Positions 7,001 to 15,562 of a DNA stretch of 22,693 bases are shown here, piece after piece; the stretch's first letter is position 1; each line of letters begins with the position of its first letter. The translations under genes were made by a program, and so were the position numbers. The notes under the pieces are model-generated. The model was not told the DNA's origin. It saw nothing but the letters and a program-made list of their open reading frames with translations, and searched no databases. The stretch covers positions 1 to 22,693 of the forward strand of contig CAZTZL010000046.1 in the NCBI GenBank assembly GCA_964617625.1, written 5' to 3'. This DNA is from CAZTZL01 sp964617625 (GTDB lineage: Bacteria; Zhuqueibacterota; QNDG01; DSAB01).

Positions 7001-9532
7001 TTACTTTAAAAGAAGCAGCTTTTCCGTATTCCGATAAACCAGTTCACCATGATTTCTAACCTGGATCTGATAAAAATAGGCCCCCGAAGAGAGTATATTC
7101 CCGTAGTCGTCTTTTCCATCCCACGTGATTGCGAAGTGACCGGCTGGAGTTTTTTCATCAACCAGTGTTCGAACTTTTTCACCAAGAATACTATAGATAA
7201 TCAAAGTAACTTGGCCTGCCTGCGGAAGTACATATTCAATGTTTGTTATAGGATTAAACGGATTGGGATAATTCCGGCTTAGTTTAAACGTTCCAGTACG
7301 CCCGCCGGTATTCCGATCACTAACATCGACCGTCTCATTTGATTCGCCGAATACGAAAATTTCATACCATCCCACCCAGGAGGGACTCAGAGTGGTTTCG
7401 ATTTTCAGAAATTGAATATCCTCAAGCACCACATAGGGGACAAACGTCAATGTATCGTGAATGGATGTCAGGCCGTGGAATTCCTTTAACAGTTCATATA
7501 CATCCTCGGCATTTGCTCCTTTACCCCAGATTCGATGTACGGTCTCTCCTGAAGGATCCTGATCCACGACCAGTTGAATTTTACCGATAACCGACGGATT
7601 CTGTAAATCCACTTCAATCCACTGCGGTGGCCCTTCTCCGGCTATCCAGTTCGTTTCCACATCACCATCAACAGCCAATCCAGCAGGATGGTTCTCATAC
7701 TCCATTGAGGCGGTAGCTGTCTTTCCGAGAGCAATATTTTCGGTATAAATATCCACATTTCCCTCATGAAGATTACGGAAGAATTTGAATCCGCCATGCA
7801 TCCGTCCTGCGATCAGATCAAGATCATTGTCTCCGTCCACATCACCAAAAGCAGGTATGCAGCGGCTGCTCAGTCCCATTTCAACATTTTCAAACTTGCC
7901 TTCGACAAGCTGGAACTGCGCGTTTGCGACCGTTCCGGTATTTTCATAATAAACAATCAGTCCGTCACTGTTGCCTATACAGAGATCCTGGTCACCGTCT
8001 CTGTCCAGATCCACAAAATCAAAATGGATATCGAAGCCTTCAATGATTGCACCGGATGCATTCCGTAATGTATCCGACAGCACCAGATCCATGGATCCGG
8101 GCGTGCCTTGATTGATATACTTCAAAATCACATTCATTTGACGGTCCGGTGTCCAGGCCCATGCAAAAAGATCCTGATCGGCATCACCGTCAATATCTGC
8201 AAATTCAAATCGCTGTGTGTCGATAAAATCACTGTTGGTATCTGTCAAATAACCTATCGAATCCAGTATAGCATTCTTGGCCGTGCCTGTATTTTGATAA
8301 TACAGGATACGCCCCGTACCGCCCAGCCAGAGCCCGAAAAATAAATCCAGATCCAAATCATCATCAATATCCGCCCAGGTGTGGTACAGTGTCCACGCAT
8401 TTTCAATCCTGAGAAATGGAGCGGTGTCCTGCTGGAAAATCGGCGCCGATTGGGTTCCCGTATTTTCCAGCAAAAAGATTTGGCCATTGTTATCGTTAAC
8501 AAAGAAATCAAGATCATGGTCCGCGTCGATATCGACCAGACGGGGAACCGCATAACGGCCGAAATCAAGAAAATCCAGAGAGATCTGATTGGTCACAAGC
8601 CGGAAATCGGGACTGGAAGCGGTTCCCTTATTGCGGTAATAAATAATGGGGCCGTCCGAGCTGCCCATAAACAAATCATAATCCCCGTCACCTTCAATAT
8701 CTGCCAGCACCGGTGTGAAATCATTCATCAATCCTTCCGGCATGATATCCAATCCCTCCTCCCGCGTAAATTGATGATTCGTTGCAGAACCGGTATTGCG
8801 ATAGAATGCCAGTCCGGATTGACCGGAACCCAGAAACAGATCAAAGTCACCGTCGTTATCCAGGTCAGCAAAGGCCGGACAATAGGCGCCGATGACATCC
8901 TGGATCTTCTGTCCGAGATTATCCCGAAGCGTATCAATGAATGTAAAGGCAGTCGTTCCACCGGATTGATGCTGATAGTACAGGACACCGTCCAGATAAT
9001 TGCCTATCAGTAGATCATCAAGACCGTCCCCGTTTAAATCGACAAAAACAGGCGCAGCGATTTCACCCGCATCAATGGAATCGAAATAGACCGTTTCCAG
9101 TGTAAACTCCGGAAACTTCAGAGAATTGCCTGTGTTATGATAATAGTCGATCTTGCCGCTTGTTCGGCCGAGAAACAGGTCCAGATAACCATCATCGTCC
9201 CAGTCGTAAAGCGCCATATGTATCCACTGATTATAAAATTCCAAATTGCCGAAATTCAGATTAACGGATTCAAATATTCCGTTTACTCCCTGAGCCGCAT
9301 TGTCGTAGAAATAAATCCGTCCTTCATCCTCGCCGATAACAAACAGATCCGCGTCGCCGTCGTTATCCAAATCCGGCATGGCGATACTTGTGACAATGAG
9401 TCCGCCATTCCAAGGATTAAATATCTGCCGGCCGTTTTGATACACCGGCAGATTATCATTCCAGAATGGCTGCGCAATTCCTAATGCTGGAATCGCCGCA
9501 AGCAAAATTATACTCGATATCAGTCGTTTCAT
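7001..9532 (-). CDS. Secreted VCBS/FG-GAP repeat protein with discoidin-like domain and sorting tail
   Basis: From ATG 9532 the protein has 843 residues. I prefer this start to the one 8 codons upstream because GGGAGGT lies just before it and a clean signal peptide (MKRLISSIILLAAIPALGIA) follows. About residues 45-590 carry ten Asp-rich calcium-binding-type repeats, for example DLDNDGDADLFV, DWDDDGYLDLFL, DIEGDGDYDLFM and DVDGDNDLDLIA, as in VCBS/FG-GAP beta-propellers. About 600-745 resembles an F5/8 type C (discoidin) carbohydrate-binding domain (NIALGKTATAS, AVDGDVETNW, QWIEVDL). The last 85 residues are the NYPNPFNP-type C-terminal sorting module ending in LLLLK. Expected location is outside the cell or on its surface; a carbohydrate-binding or adhesive role is inference. 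It is the second gene of a minus-strand pair, 63 bases behind the first. Confidence 0.87.
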   Translation of the reverse strand: MKRLISSIILLAAIPALGIAQPFWNDNLPVYQNGRQIFNPWNGGLIVTSIAMPDLDNDGDADLFVIGEDEGRIYFYDNAAQGVNGIFESVNLNFGNLEFYNQWIHMALYDWDDDGYLDLFLGRTSGKIDYYHNTGNSLKFPEFTLETVYFDSIDAGEIAAPVFVDLNGDGLDDLLIGNYLDGVLYYQHQSGGTTAFTFIDTLRDNLGQKIQDVIGAYCPAFADLDNDGDFDLFLGSGQSGLAFYRNTGSATNHQFTREEGLDIMPEGLMNDFTPVLADIEGDGDYDLFMGSSDGPIIYYRNKGTASSPDFRLVTNQISLDFLDFGRYAVPRLVDIDADHDLDFFVNDNNGQIFLLENTGTQSAPIFQQDTAPFLRIENAWTLYHTWADIDDDLDLDLFFGLWLGGTGRILYYQNTGTAKNAILDSIGYLTDTNSDFIDTQRFEFADIDGDADQDLFAWAWTPDRQMNVILKYINQGTPGSMDLVLSDTLRNASGAIIEGFDIHFDFVDLDRDGDQDLCIGNSDGLIVYYENTGTVANAQFQLVEGKFENVEMGLSSRCIPAFGDVDGDNDLDLIAGRMHGGFKFFRNLHEGNVDIYTENIALGKTATASMEYENHPAGLAVDGDVETNWIAGEGPPQWIEVDLQNPSVIGKIQLVVDQDPSGETVHRIWGKGANAEDVYELLKEFHGLTSIHDTLTFVPYVVLEDIQFLKIETTLSPSWVGWYEIFVFGESNETVDVSDRNTGGRTGTFKLSRNYPNPFNPITNIEYVLPQAGQVTLIIYSILGEKVRTLVDEKTPAGHFAITWDGKDDYGNILSSGAYFYQIQVRNHGELVYRNTEKLLLLK

Positions 9533-9595
9533 GTTACACCTCCCGTTGTTTTGCATTTTTATTCCTGAATCCTTAGTAAATTTTTTAGTTATAAT

Positions 9596-10696
9596 TTACT
9601 GTATCAAAGTCATTTTTCTCACAGCACTGAAATCGCTTATTTGAACCCTGTAGAAGTAAACACCCGATGGAAGTTCTGTCGCGTCGAACAAGAATTCATA
9701 GAAACCTGGCGTAAAATTTTTATCTGCAAGTTTGGCAACCTCTTTACCTAAAAGGTCATATACCTTCAGAACAACCCGGTTAGGCTCCTTCACAGAAAAC
9801 GAAATGGCCGTCTTCGGATTAAACGGATTCGGGTAGTTCTGATTAAGGGTAAATTGATCCGGTTGATTTCCTGCCGCCACTTGATCTACGCCGGTTTCGT
9901 TTTTCTTAATCAGCACGATGATACCATTGGCCGTAAACGCACCGCTCATGTCATAAGTCATGATTAGTTGCGAAGGTCCGAAATTCCCGTTTAGAACGAG
10001 AGTAATGCCTCCAAAATCTGGAGCCGTCACACTCCCGTATATCTCACCAAAAAGGAAAGTAGCACTTCCGGTCCAATTCCCGGGTGCCTGAATGACCGCA
10101 GAATCTGTGTCGACATAATAGACACCTTCATAATTGAAAGTCACGGTTTGAGAATTACCAAAAATCCCCGCTGTGGTGGATGTGATTCTGATTTTCTGAC
10201 TGTCAGGAATAACCTCAACCATGGCGTGAATGGAATCGGACGTATTATAGGTCAGATTTTTCCAGGTTCCGGTCCACTCCCCGCCGAATTCCGATACGTC
10301 TGAATCCATACTCCAGTCAATATCCGTAAAACCAGTATTATGCTGGAAATTTAAAGTGGTATCGCCCACCGCATTATCAAGTTGGAGTGTCCAGGCATGA
10401 TCGGCAGGCGGTGAATCGTACTGGCCATTTCCATTAAGATCCGCATAAAAGTCGATTCTGTAGTCATGTCCCTCCAATATCACAAAAAGATTAACTTGAA
10501 ATGCAGTACTTGGAATACTGCCAATGGTTTTCCTGCCAACCTCTTCACCCGATGCCTTGTCTATCACCCGAACTTGAAACAACTGTCCTACATGAGGATT
10601 CATTCCTGTCAAATTGAGTGTCAGTTTATGCTGCCCCAGCGCAGTACTGGTCAGAGCAACAAGAAACATCAATAAAATAACTTTTTCAATACGCAT
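9596..10696 (-). CDS. Secreted hypothetical protein with C-terminal sorting module
   Basis: From ATG 10696 the protein has 366 residues. This start is chosen over an ATG 15 codons upstream because AAAGGAGGT precedes it at ideal distance and a signal peptide (MRIEKVILLMFLVALTSTALGQ) follows. About residues 23-125 form a beta-rich domain with HKLTLNLTGMNPHVGQLFQ and an Asp/Asn-rich DLNGNGQYDSPPADHAW loop that may bind calcium. About 130-265 is a second beta-rich, Trp/Gly/Thr-rich region I do not recognise. The last 85 residues hold NYPNPFNPKTAISF and end in KMTLIQ, the same type of sorting module as the downstream gene. The two genes are 63 bases apart and likely co-transcribed. Function unknown. 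Confidence 0.85.
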   Translation of the reverse strand: MRIEKVILLMFLVALTSTALGQHKLTLNLTGMNPHVGQLFQVRVIDKASGEEVGRKTIGSIPSTAFQVNLFVILEGHDYRIDFYADLNGNGQYDSPPADHAWTLQLDNAVGDTTLNFQHNTGFTDIDWSMDSDVSEFGGEWTGTWKNLTYNTSDSIHAMVEVIPDSQKIRITSTTAGIFGNSQTVTFNYEGVYYVDTDSAVIQAPGNWTGSATFLFGEIYGSVTAPDFGGITLVLNGNFGPSQLIMTYDMSGAFTANGIIVLIKKNETGVDQVAAGNQPDQFTLNQNYPNPFNPKTAISFSVKEPNRVVLKVYDLLGKEVAKLADKNFTPGFYEFLFDATELPSGVYFYRVQISDFSAVRKMTLIQ

Positions 10697-10977
10697 GGCA
10701 GACCTCCTTTTTTTAAAAATTCGCTTAAAATAAGTATTCAATTAGTTTTCCTTTACACTGATAAATCACTATTGATGGATATATTAAAATATTCATTTGA
10801 AATTATCATGCAATCGGGGAGTTCCTGATTTAATCTTAATAATTGTATTAGAGCGTTCAGCAATTTTAGATTAGAAAAGATTGGAAATTCTCTTATTGCG
10901 AACAAGAATTGGAAAGAAAAATGATCAGCAAAAAAAATCTTGATTAAAAGAAAAAAAAGTATTACTCTTCAATAGTG
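10697..10977. other. Divergent intergenic region, secreted operon versus sensor kinase
   Basis: AT-rich spacer of about 280 bases that must hold the promoter of the minus-strand secreted-protein pair and probably that of the plus-strand kinase. I see no clear palindrome, no small gene with a ribosome binding site, and no promoter match good enough to call. Confidence 0.5.
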
Positions 10978-13272
10978 ATGTTGCACATACAATCCAGAAA
11001 TCAAATGATAAAAAAAAGCCCCAGAACCAATTCATCGATTCGATATCAATTCGTGCAAAACATTTTGGATACCATGACAGATCTGGTTTATATTATCAAT
11101 GATAACAGAGACATAGAATATATCAATCCTGCCATGAAAAATGCATTTGGTCCGATAAATTGTAAAAAATGTCATATTTATATGGCAGAACTCTCAAAAC
11201 CTTGCCCCTGGTGCAGAAATGAAGAAGTGGTCAGCGGCAAAACCCTTCGCTGGGAATGGCAATGTGTAAAAACGAATAAAATTTATGATGTGATTGAAAC
11301 ACCGCTAAAACATCCGGATGGCCATGTTTCAAAACTGAAAATCATGCGGGACATTACCCATATTAAATCATGGGAAGAAGAGCTTCAAAAGGAAAGAGAT
11401 ATTTTGAAGAATATCATGGAAAATACACATGCCATGATGGCCTATCTGGATAAGGATTTCAATTTCATTCATGTTAATTCGATCTATGCGCAGAATTCAT
11501 GCCATACAGTAGAAGAATTGATCGGTAAAAATCACTTCGATCTATTTCCAAATGATGAGAACCATAAAATTTTTAATAGAGTACGAGATACAGGAAAACC
11601 GGTCGAATTTTTTGATAAACCCTTTGAATTTGCCGATCAGCCCGAAAGAGGCATCACCTATTGGAACTGGTCGCTTCATCCGGTTAAAGACAATCTGGGG
11701 AAAACATCCGGCTTCGTATTGACATTGGAAGAAACCTCAGACCGGAAACGATTTGAGCAACAAATTGAAAACATAGCGAAATTTCCAAGTGAAAATCCAA
11801 ATCCTGTGATGCGCATCGCTTTCGATGGGACGCTGCTGTATGCCAATCAGTCAAGCAAGATATTCCTGGAGACATGGAATCTATGTATTGGTAGACAAAT
11901 TCCGGCTTTTCTCCGGAATCAGTTAAAAACTGTCATCAGAACTTTGAAATCCAATCAAATTGAGATTAAGATAGAACATCAGATTTTTTTATTCGAAACT
12001 GTTCCGCTAAAAAGTGAAAAATATATGAATCTGTATGGTATGGAGATCACAGATCGGAAAAGAATCGAAGACGAGCTTAAAGACAGCGAGGCCAGGTATA
12101 AACTTGCCCAGAAAACAGCCCGTATCGGCACCTGGGATTGGGACATCAAGACTGGCGGACTGATCTGGTCGGATGAAATAGAACCCTTGTTTGGCCTAAA
12201 AAAAGGAGAATTTAAGAACCGCTATAATGATTTTGTCAACAGCATACATCCCGATGACAGAGAGAGAGTTCTGGAAGCGATTGATAGGTGTATTGAAGCG
12301 GGAGAAAACTATGATGTTCAACATAGAGTTGTGTTGCCTGATGGTTCAGTCCACTGGCTTAGAGAAATAGGCGATGTCATACGGAATGAAAATCAAGTAG
12401 CCTTGCGCATGTTAGGTGTTGTTCAGGATATTACTCAACAAAAAGAAGCCCGGGAATTATTGGAAAACACGAAAGATGGTCTTGAACGGCGCGTCAGAAA
12501 GCGGACAGAAGAACTGGAGAATCTCAATGTGATTTTAAAAAAAGAAATTGCAGAACGTATAACCTACCAGGAAGAGCTCCATTTTCTGGCATCCCGCTTG
12601 TCACGGATGGAAGAACAGGAGAGGAGGAGAATCGCCACGGGACTGCACGACCGGATTGTTCAGTCTCTCGCATTGGCAAAAATCAAATTAGAAAGTACAA
12701 TCGACAACCATGCGGCCCAAAACATCAGAGAACCACTTGAGGAAATTCGCGAACTTGTGGATCAGAACATTGACGAAATTCGTTCCCTGACTTTTGAAAT
12801 CAGTCCGCCTATTCTTTACGAAATGGGTTTGATTCCGGCGATTGAATGGTTTACAGGTCGTTTTACGAAAAAACACAATCTCAATATTGATATCAAAGAT
12901 GATGGTCAACCCAAGCCCTTAGACGATAATGTCCGGAACATCCTTTTCCAGGCTGTTTGTGAATTGATAAACAACATTCAAAAGCACGCCAAAGCAAAAC
13001 GGGCATCCATCAAAATATCCAGGGGGCAGAACCAAATTATCATACAGATCGAAGATGATGGAATAGGGTTTGACCAGAAAAAGATAAAACCGGACATGTC
13101 TCGTCTAACCAGATTTGGACTTTTTAATATAAAAGAAAAATTGAAATATTTAAATGGCCAATTTGAAATTGAATCCCGGCAAAATCAGGGTACATATATT
13201 GCACTAAAAGCACCTTTGGAATATAATGATGGAAAGGACCGCTTTGATGAAGACAAGAATCATACTGGCTGA
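10978..13272 (+). CDS. Multi-PAS sensor histidine kinase (NarL/HisKA_3 type)
   Basis: A kinase of about 764 residues with no membrane segments, so cytoplasmic. Residue numbers count from GTG 10975; ATG 10978 is the next codon and preferred. PAS1 (about 25-135) carries cysteines C63, C66, C77 and C80 in a CxxC-x10-CxxC pattern. PAS2 (about 140-255), a weaker PAS-like region (about 265-360) and PAS4 (about 370-490, with HPDDRERV) follow, then a coiled coil (about 495-545). The HisKA_3 dimerisation domain has phospho-acceptor H558 in ATGLHDRIVQSL. The ATPase domain has the N box ELINNIQKHA (663-672) and G box DDGIGFD (694-700). It phosphorylates a LuxR-type regulator; the next gene overlaps its 3' end by 26 bases and is the obvious partner. 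The ligand is unknown; the Cys cluster suggests metal, Fe-S or redox sensing (inference). No good ribosome binding site is visible. Confidence 0.9.
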   Translation: MLHIQSRNQMIKKSPRTNSSIRYQFVQNILDTMTDLVYIINDNRDIEYINPAMKNAFGPINCKKCHIYMAELSKPCPWCRNEEVVSGKTLRWEWQCVKTNKIYDVIETPLKHPDGHVSKLKIMRDITHIKSWEEELQKERDILKNIMENTHAMMAYLDKDFNFIHVNSIYAQNSCHTVEELIGKNHFDLFPNDENHKIFNRVRDTGKPVEFFDKPFEFADQPERGITYWNWSLHPVKDNLGKTSGFVLTLEETSDRKRFEQQIENIAKFPSENPNPVMRIAFDGTLLYANQSSKIFLETWNLCIGRQIPAFLRNQLKTVIRTLKSNQIEIKIEHQIFLFETVPLKSEKYMNLYGMEITDRKRIEDELKDSEARYKLAQKTARIGTWDWDIKTGGLIWSDEIEPLFGLKKGEFKNRYNDFVNSIHPDDRERVLEAIDRCIEAGENYDVQHRVVLPDGSVHWLREIGDVIRNENQVALRMLGVVQDITQQKEARELLENTKDGLERRVRKRTEELENLNVILKKEIAERITYQEELHFLASRLSRMEEQERRRIATGLHDRIVQSLALAKIKLESTIDNHAAQNIREPLEEIRELVDQNIDEIRSLTFEISPPILYEMGLIPAIEWFTGRFTKKHNLNIDIKDDGQPKPLDDNVRNILFQAVCELINNIQKHAKAKRASIKISRGQNQIIIQIEDDGIGFDQKKIKPDMSRLTRFGLFNIKEKLKYLNGQFEIESRQNQGTYIALKAPLEYNDGKDRFDEDKNHTG

Positions 13273-13894
13273 TGATCACCAGATAATCAGAGATGGTCTT
13301 AAGGCCCTTATCGAACAGGAAAAAACATTCGAACTAATTGGTGAAGCCAGTGACGGCCGGACAACCGTACAATTAACACAAAAATTGAATCCTGATCTGG
13401 TCATCATGGATATCAGCATGCCAGGACTGAACGGCATGGAAGCAGCGATTCAGATCCTGGAATCTAATCCGGGCATCAAAATCATCGCACTTTCTGTCCA
13501 CGCTGAAAAACAGTTTGTGGCCGGAATGCTCCGGGCCGGCGCTTCAGCCTATTTGTTAAAGGATTGCGCCTTCCGGGAACTGAAAGAGGCTGTCACTCTG
13601 GTCATGCAGAACCAGATTTATCTGAGCCCCAAAATTTCCGGAATCATTATAAAGGATTACAAAGAGAAGTTGATCAAAGAAAACCATTCAGTTTTTAGTG
13701 TATTGACAAAAAGGGAACGGGAAGTACTCCAGCTTTTGGCAGAAGGAAAAACAATCAAACAAATAGCCGGCAATCTGTTCATCAGCGCAAAAACAGTAGA
13801 GACCCATAAACAAAACTTGATGAACAAGCTGAGCGTTTACAATCTTCCTGATCTGGTAAAATATGCCATCAACCAGGGAATTGTCAGTCTTTAA
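13247..13894 (+). CDS. NarL/LuxR-family response regulator
   Basis: From ATG 13247 the protein has 215 residues. This start is preferred because AAGGA precedes it and MKTRIILADDHQ is the normal family beginning; an in-frame upstream ATG at 13226 would add 7 residues. The receiver domain (1-120) has acidic pocket D9/D10, phospho-acceptor D55 in VIMDISMPG, S83 and K105. The LuxR-type HTH (about 150-210) is intact: LTKREREVLQLLAEGKTIKQIA, then SAKTVETHKQNLMNKL. The start lies 26 bases inside the kinase gene, which points to coupled translation and a cognate pair. Targets are not visible; the neighbouring redox cluster is a reasonable guess. Confidence 0.93.
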   Translation: MKTRIILADDHQIIRDGLKALIEQEKTFELIGEASDGRTTVQLTQKLNPDLVIMDISMPGLNGMEAAIQILESNPGIKIIALSVHAEKQFVAGMLRAGASAYLLKDCAFRELKEAVTLVMQNQIYLSPKISGIIIKDYKEKLIKENHSVFSVLTKREREVLQLLAEGKTIKQIAGNLFISAKTVETHKQNLMNKLSVYNLPDLVKYAINQGIVSL

Positions 13895-14047
13895 TTCAAC
13901 CTTGGTAAAAATTGATTGAAGTATCGGCATAAATTGATAAGAATAAAGATGCGATCTGCATAAATCAACATCCAATCTTTTTTTAAACCATCTCAATTAT
14001 TTATATCAGGGAAATCTATTTCCTTACTCATCCTTTTTTGAAATAAA

Positions 14048-14066
14048 AATAGGGATTCTCCCTATT
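14048..14066. promoter_or_regulatory. Perfect 8-bp hairpin or palindrome before the second response regulator
   Basis: AATAGGGA and TCCCTATT form a perfect 8-bp inverted repeat around a 3-base centre (TTC), 32 bases upstream of ATG 14099. There is no T-tract, so it is not a standard terminator. It could be an operator or a stem-loop in the leader of the second regulator. Confidence 0.35.
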
Positions 14067-14098
14067 GCATCTTGGTCATTATTCCATATTTTGAAGTC

Positions 14099-14734
14099 AT
14101 GGCGATTCGAATGATACTTGCAGAGGATCACGATGGTTTTCGTGAATCTATCCGTACTCTTTTAAACGACAAACAGAATTTTCGAATAGTCAATGAAACA
14201 ATAGACGGTTTAGCCACAGTACAATCTGCAAAAGAACTAAAACCCGATGTGATATTAATGGACATCAGTTTACCCAAACTCAACGGTATGGCAGCCACCT
14301 ATCTAATCAAAGAGTACGATTCACATATTAGGTTACTGGGTCTTACCATGCATACCGAGCTGAATTTTGTGATTGGCATGTTTAAAGCAGGGGCATCCGG
14401 GTATGTCCTGAAGGATACTGTTGTAAGAGAACTCAAGCAAGCCATTCTGATGGTCATGAAGGATCAGATTTATTTAAGCAAAAAAATAGAAAAAGAGATG
14501 TTTCAAAGTTATCTAAAAAAAATGATCGATGGCAAATACAGAACAGAACAAAATCTTTCTGAACACGAAATGAAAGTCCTTGAAAAACTCGCTAACGGTC
14601 AATCTCTTGAAACAATAGGAATATCCCTTAATATCGAACTGAAAACTGTTGAAATGATTCATCAAAAGATTTTACAAAGTTGGATAACATATGTCAAGTT
14701 ATTGAACATGCAGGACATGGGATATCCGCAATAA
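14099..14734 (+). CDS. LuxR-type response regulator with degenerate HTH
   Basis: From ATG 14099 the protein has 211 residues, beginning MAIRMILAEDH; an in-frame TTG at 14072 is a less likely start, and no strong ribosome binding site is seen for either. The receiver domain is intact: E9/D10, D55 in ILMDISLPK, T83 and K105. It aligns closely with the preceding regulator (similar stretches around NGM, AGAS, VLKD, VMKDQIYLS), so the two look like paralogs. The C-terminal HTH is eroded: LSEHEMKVLEKLANGQSLETI is recognisable, but the recognition-helix region reads LKTVEMIHQKILQSW instead of the usual KTVETHxxNxxxKL. It may have lost or changed DNA binding and act as a phosphate sink or dimer partner (inference). 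Confidence 0.85.
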   Translation: MAIRMILAEDHDGFRESIRTLLNDKQNFRIVNETIDGLATVQSAKELKPDVILMDISLPKLNGMAATYLIKEYDSHIRLLGLTMHTELNFVIGMFKAGASGYVLKDTVVRELKQAILMVMKDQIYLSKKIEKEMFQSYLKKMIDGKYRTEQNLSEHEMKVLEKLANGQSLETIGISLNIELKTVEMIHQKILQSWITYVKLLNMQDMGYPQ

Positions 14735-14869
14735 ATGACGGGATGATCAAGAAAGAAGATATTGCTATTGTCCGGCACAATAAAATTGCGAAATGCAGAA
14801 AAGGTTGCGGGTAATGTTTATTTATTTGCCTCAAACTTCAGTTTTCAATTTTTTAAAGGGAGGATCAAT

Positions 14870-15532
14870 ATGTCAATTCAAAAAACAATGATATGGACAT
14901 TTTTCATCGTTATGGCAATGTTGAGTTTCACAGCAGAAAACGTATTGGCCAGAGTGATCGATGTTTCCATTGTGAATTTCATTTTTGATCCGCAAACGGT
15001 GACGATAGAAGAAGGAGATTCCGTCAGATGGACAAATAACGATGCAGTTACACATACCGCTACCAGCACCAGTAATCCATCCGTCTGGGATTCCGGGAAT
15101 CTAAGTTTCGGAGAATCATACATATTTCAATTCACTTCATCGGGATCTTTCCCTTATTATTGCAAGATTCATCCTTCCATGACCGGTACAGTCGAGGTAC
15201 AATCTGCAACAGCCGTCGAACATGGATCTTCACAACAGAATATTCCTGTACAATTGTTCCTCGGACAAAACTATCCAAATCCATTTAATCAAAATACGAT
15301 CATCCGTTATAAAATATCCGGTGACCAGCCAGCCCATATCGTAATTGCGATTTATAATATTCAAGGTCAAAAATTAGCAGAACTGGTGAACGGTATGCAG
15401 AGCCCGGGTGAACATACGATTCAATGGAATGGAAAAGACCATTGGGGAAATATCGTAAGCAGTGGAATCTATCTCTATCGATTGAAACACGATGCATTTC
15501 ACCAGATCAGAAGGATGACCCTTTTGCAATAA
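14870..15532 (+). CDS. Exported cupredoxin with C-terminal sorting module
   Basis: From ATG 14870, preceded by GGGAGG at ideal distance, the protein has 220 residues. A signal peptide covers about 1-28 (ending NVLAR). The plastocyanin/amicyanin-like domain (about 29-112) has all four type 1 copper ligands: H62 in AVTHTAT, then C98, H101 and M104 in YYCKIHPSMTG. It should carry single electrons outside the inner membrane. About 137-220 is an NYPNPFN-type sorting module ending in RRMTLLQ, so the copper protein is probably anchored or exported as in type IX-like systems. It opens the co-directional redox cluster, 30 bases before the sugar dehydrogenase gene, which is a plausible electron donor (inference). 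Confidence 0.9.
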   Translation: MSIQKTMIWTFFIVMAMLSFTAENVLARVIDVSIVNFIFDPQTVTIEEGDSVRWTNNDAVTHTATSTSNPSVWDSGNLSFGESYIFQFTSSGSFPYYCKIHPSMTGTVEVQSATAVEHGSSQQNIPVQLFLGQNYPNPFNQNTIIRYKISGDQPAHIVIAIYNIQGQKLAELVNGMQSPGEHTIQWNGKDHWGNIVSSGIYLYRLKHDAFHQIRRMTLLQ

Positions 15533-15562
15533 AAACGACTGATTTTATAAAGGAATAAAATC

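Noticed and set aside
8381..9013. 210-codon plus-strand ORF inside the VCBS protein gene
   Set aside because: Mirror of the Asp-rich repeats on the other strand; the minus frame has signal peptide, domains and sorting tail.
13940..13980. Possible terminator after the first response regulator (AAAGAT ... ATCTTTTTTT)
   Set aside because: Only six A/T-rich pairs around a long loop; too weak despite the T-run.
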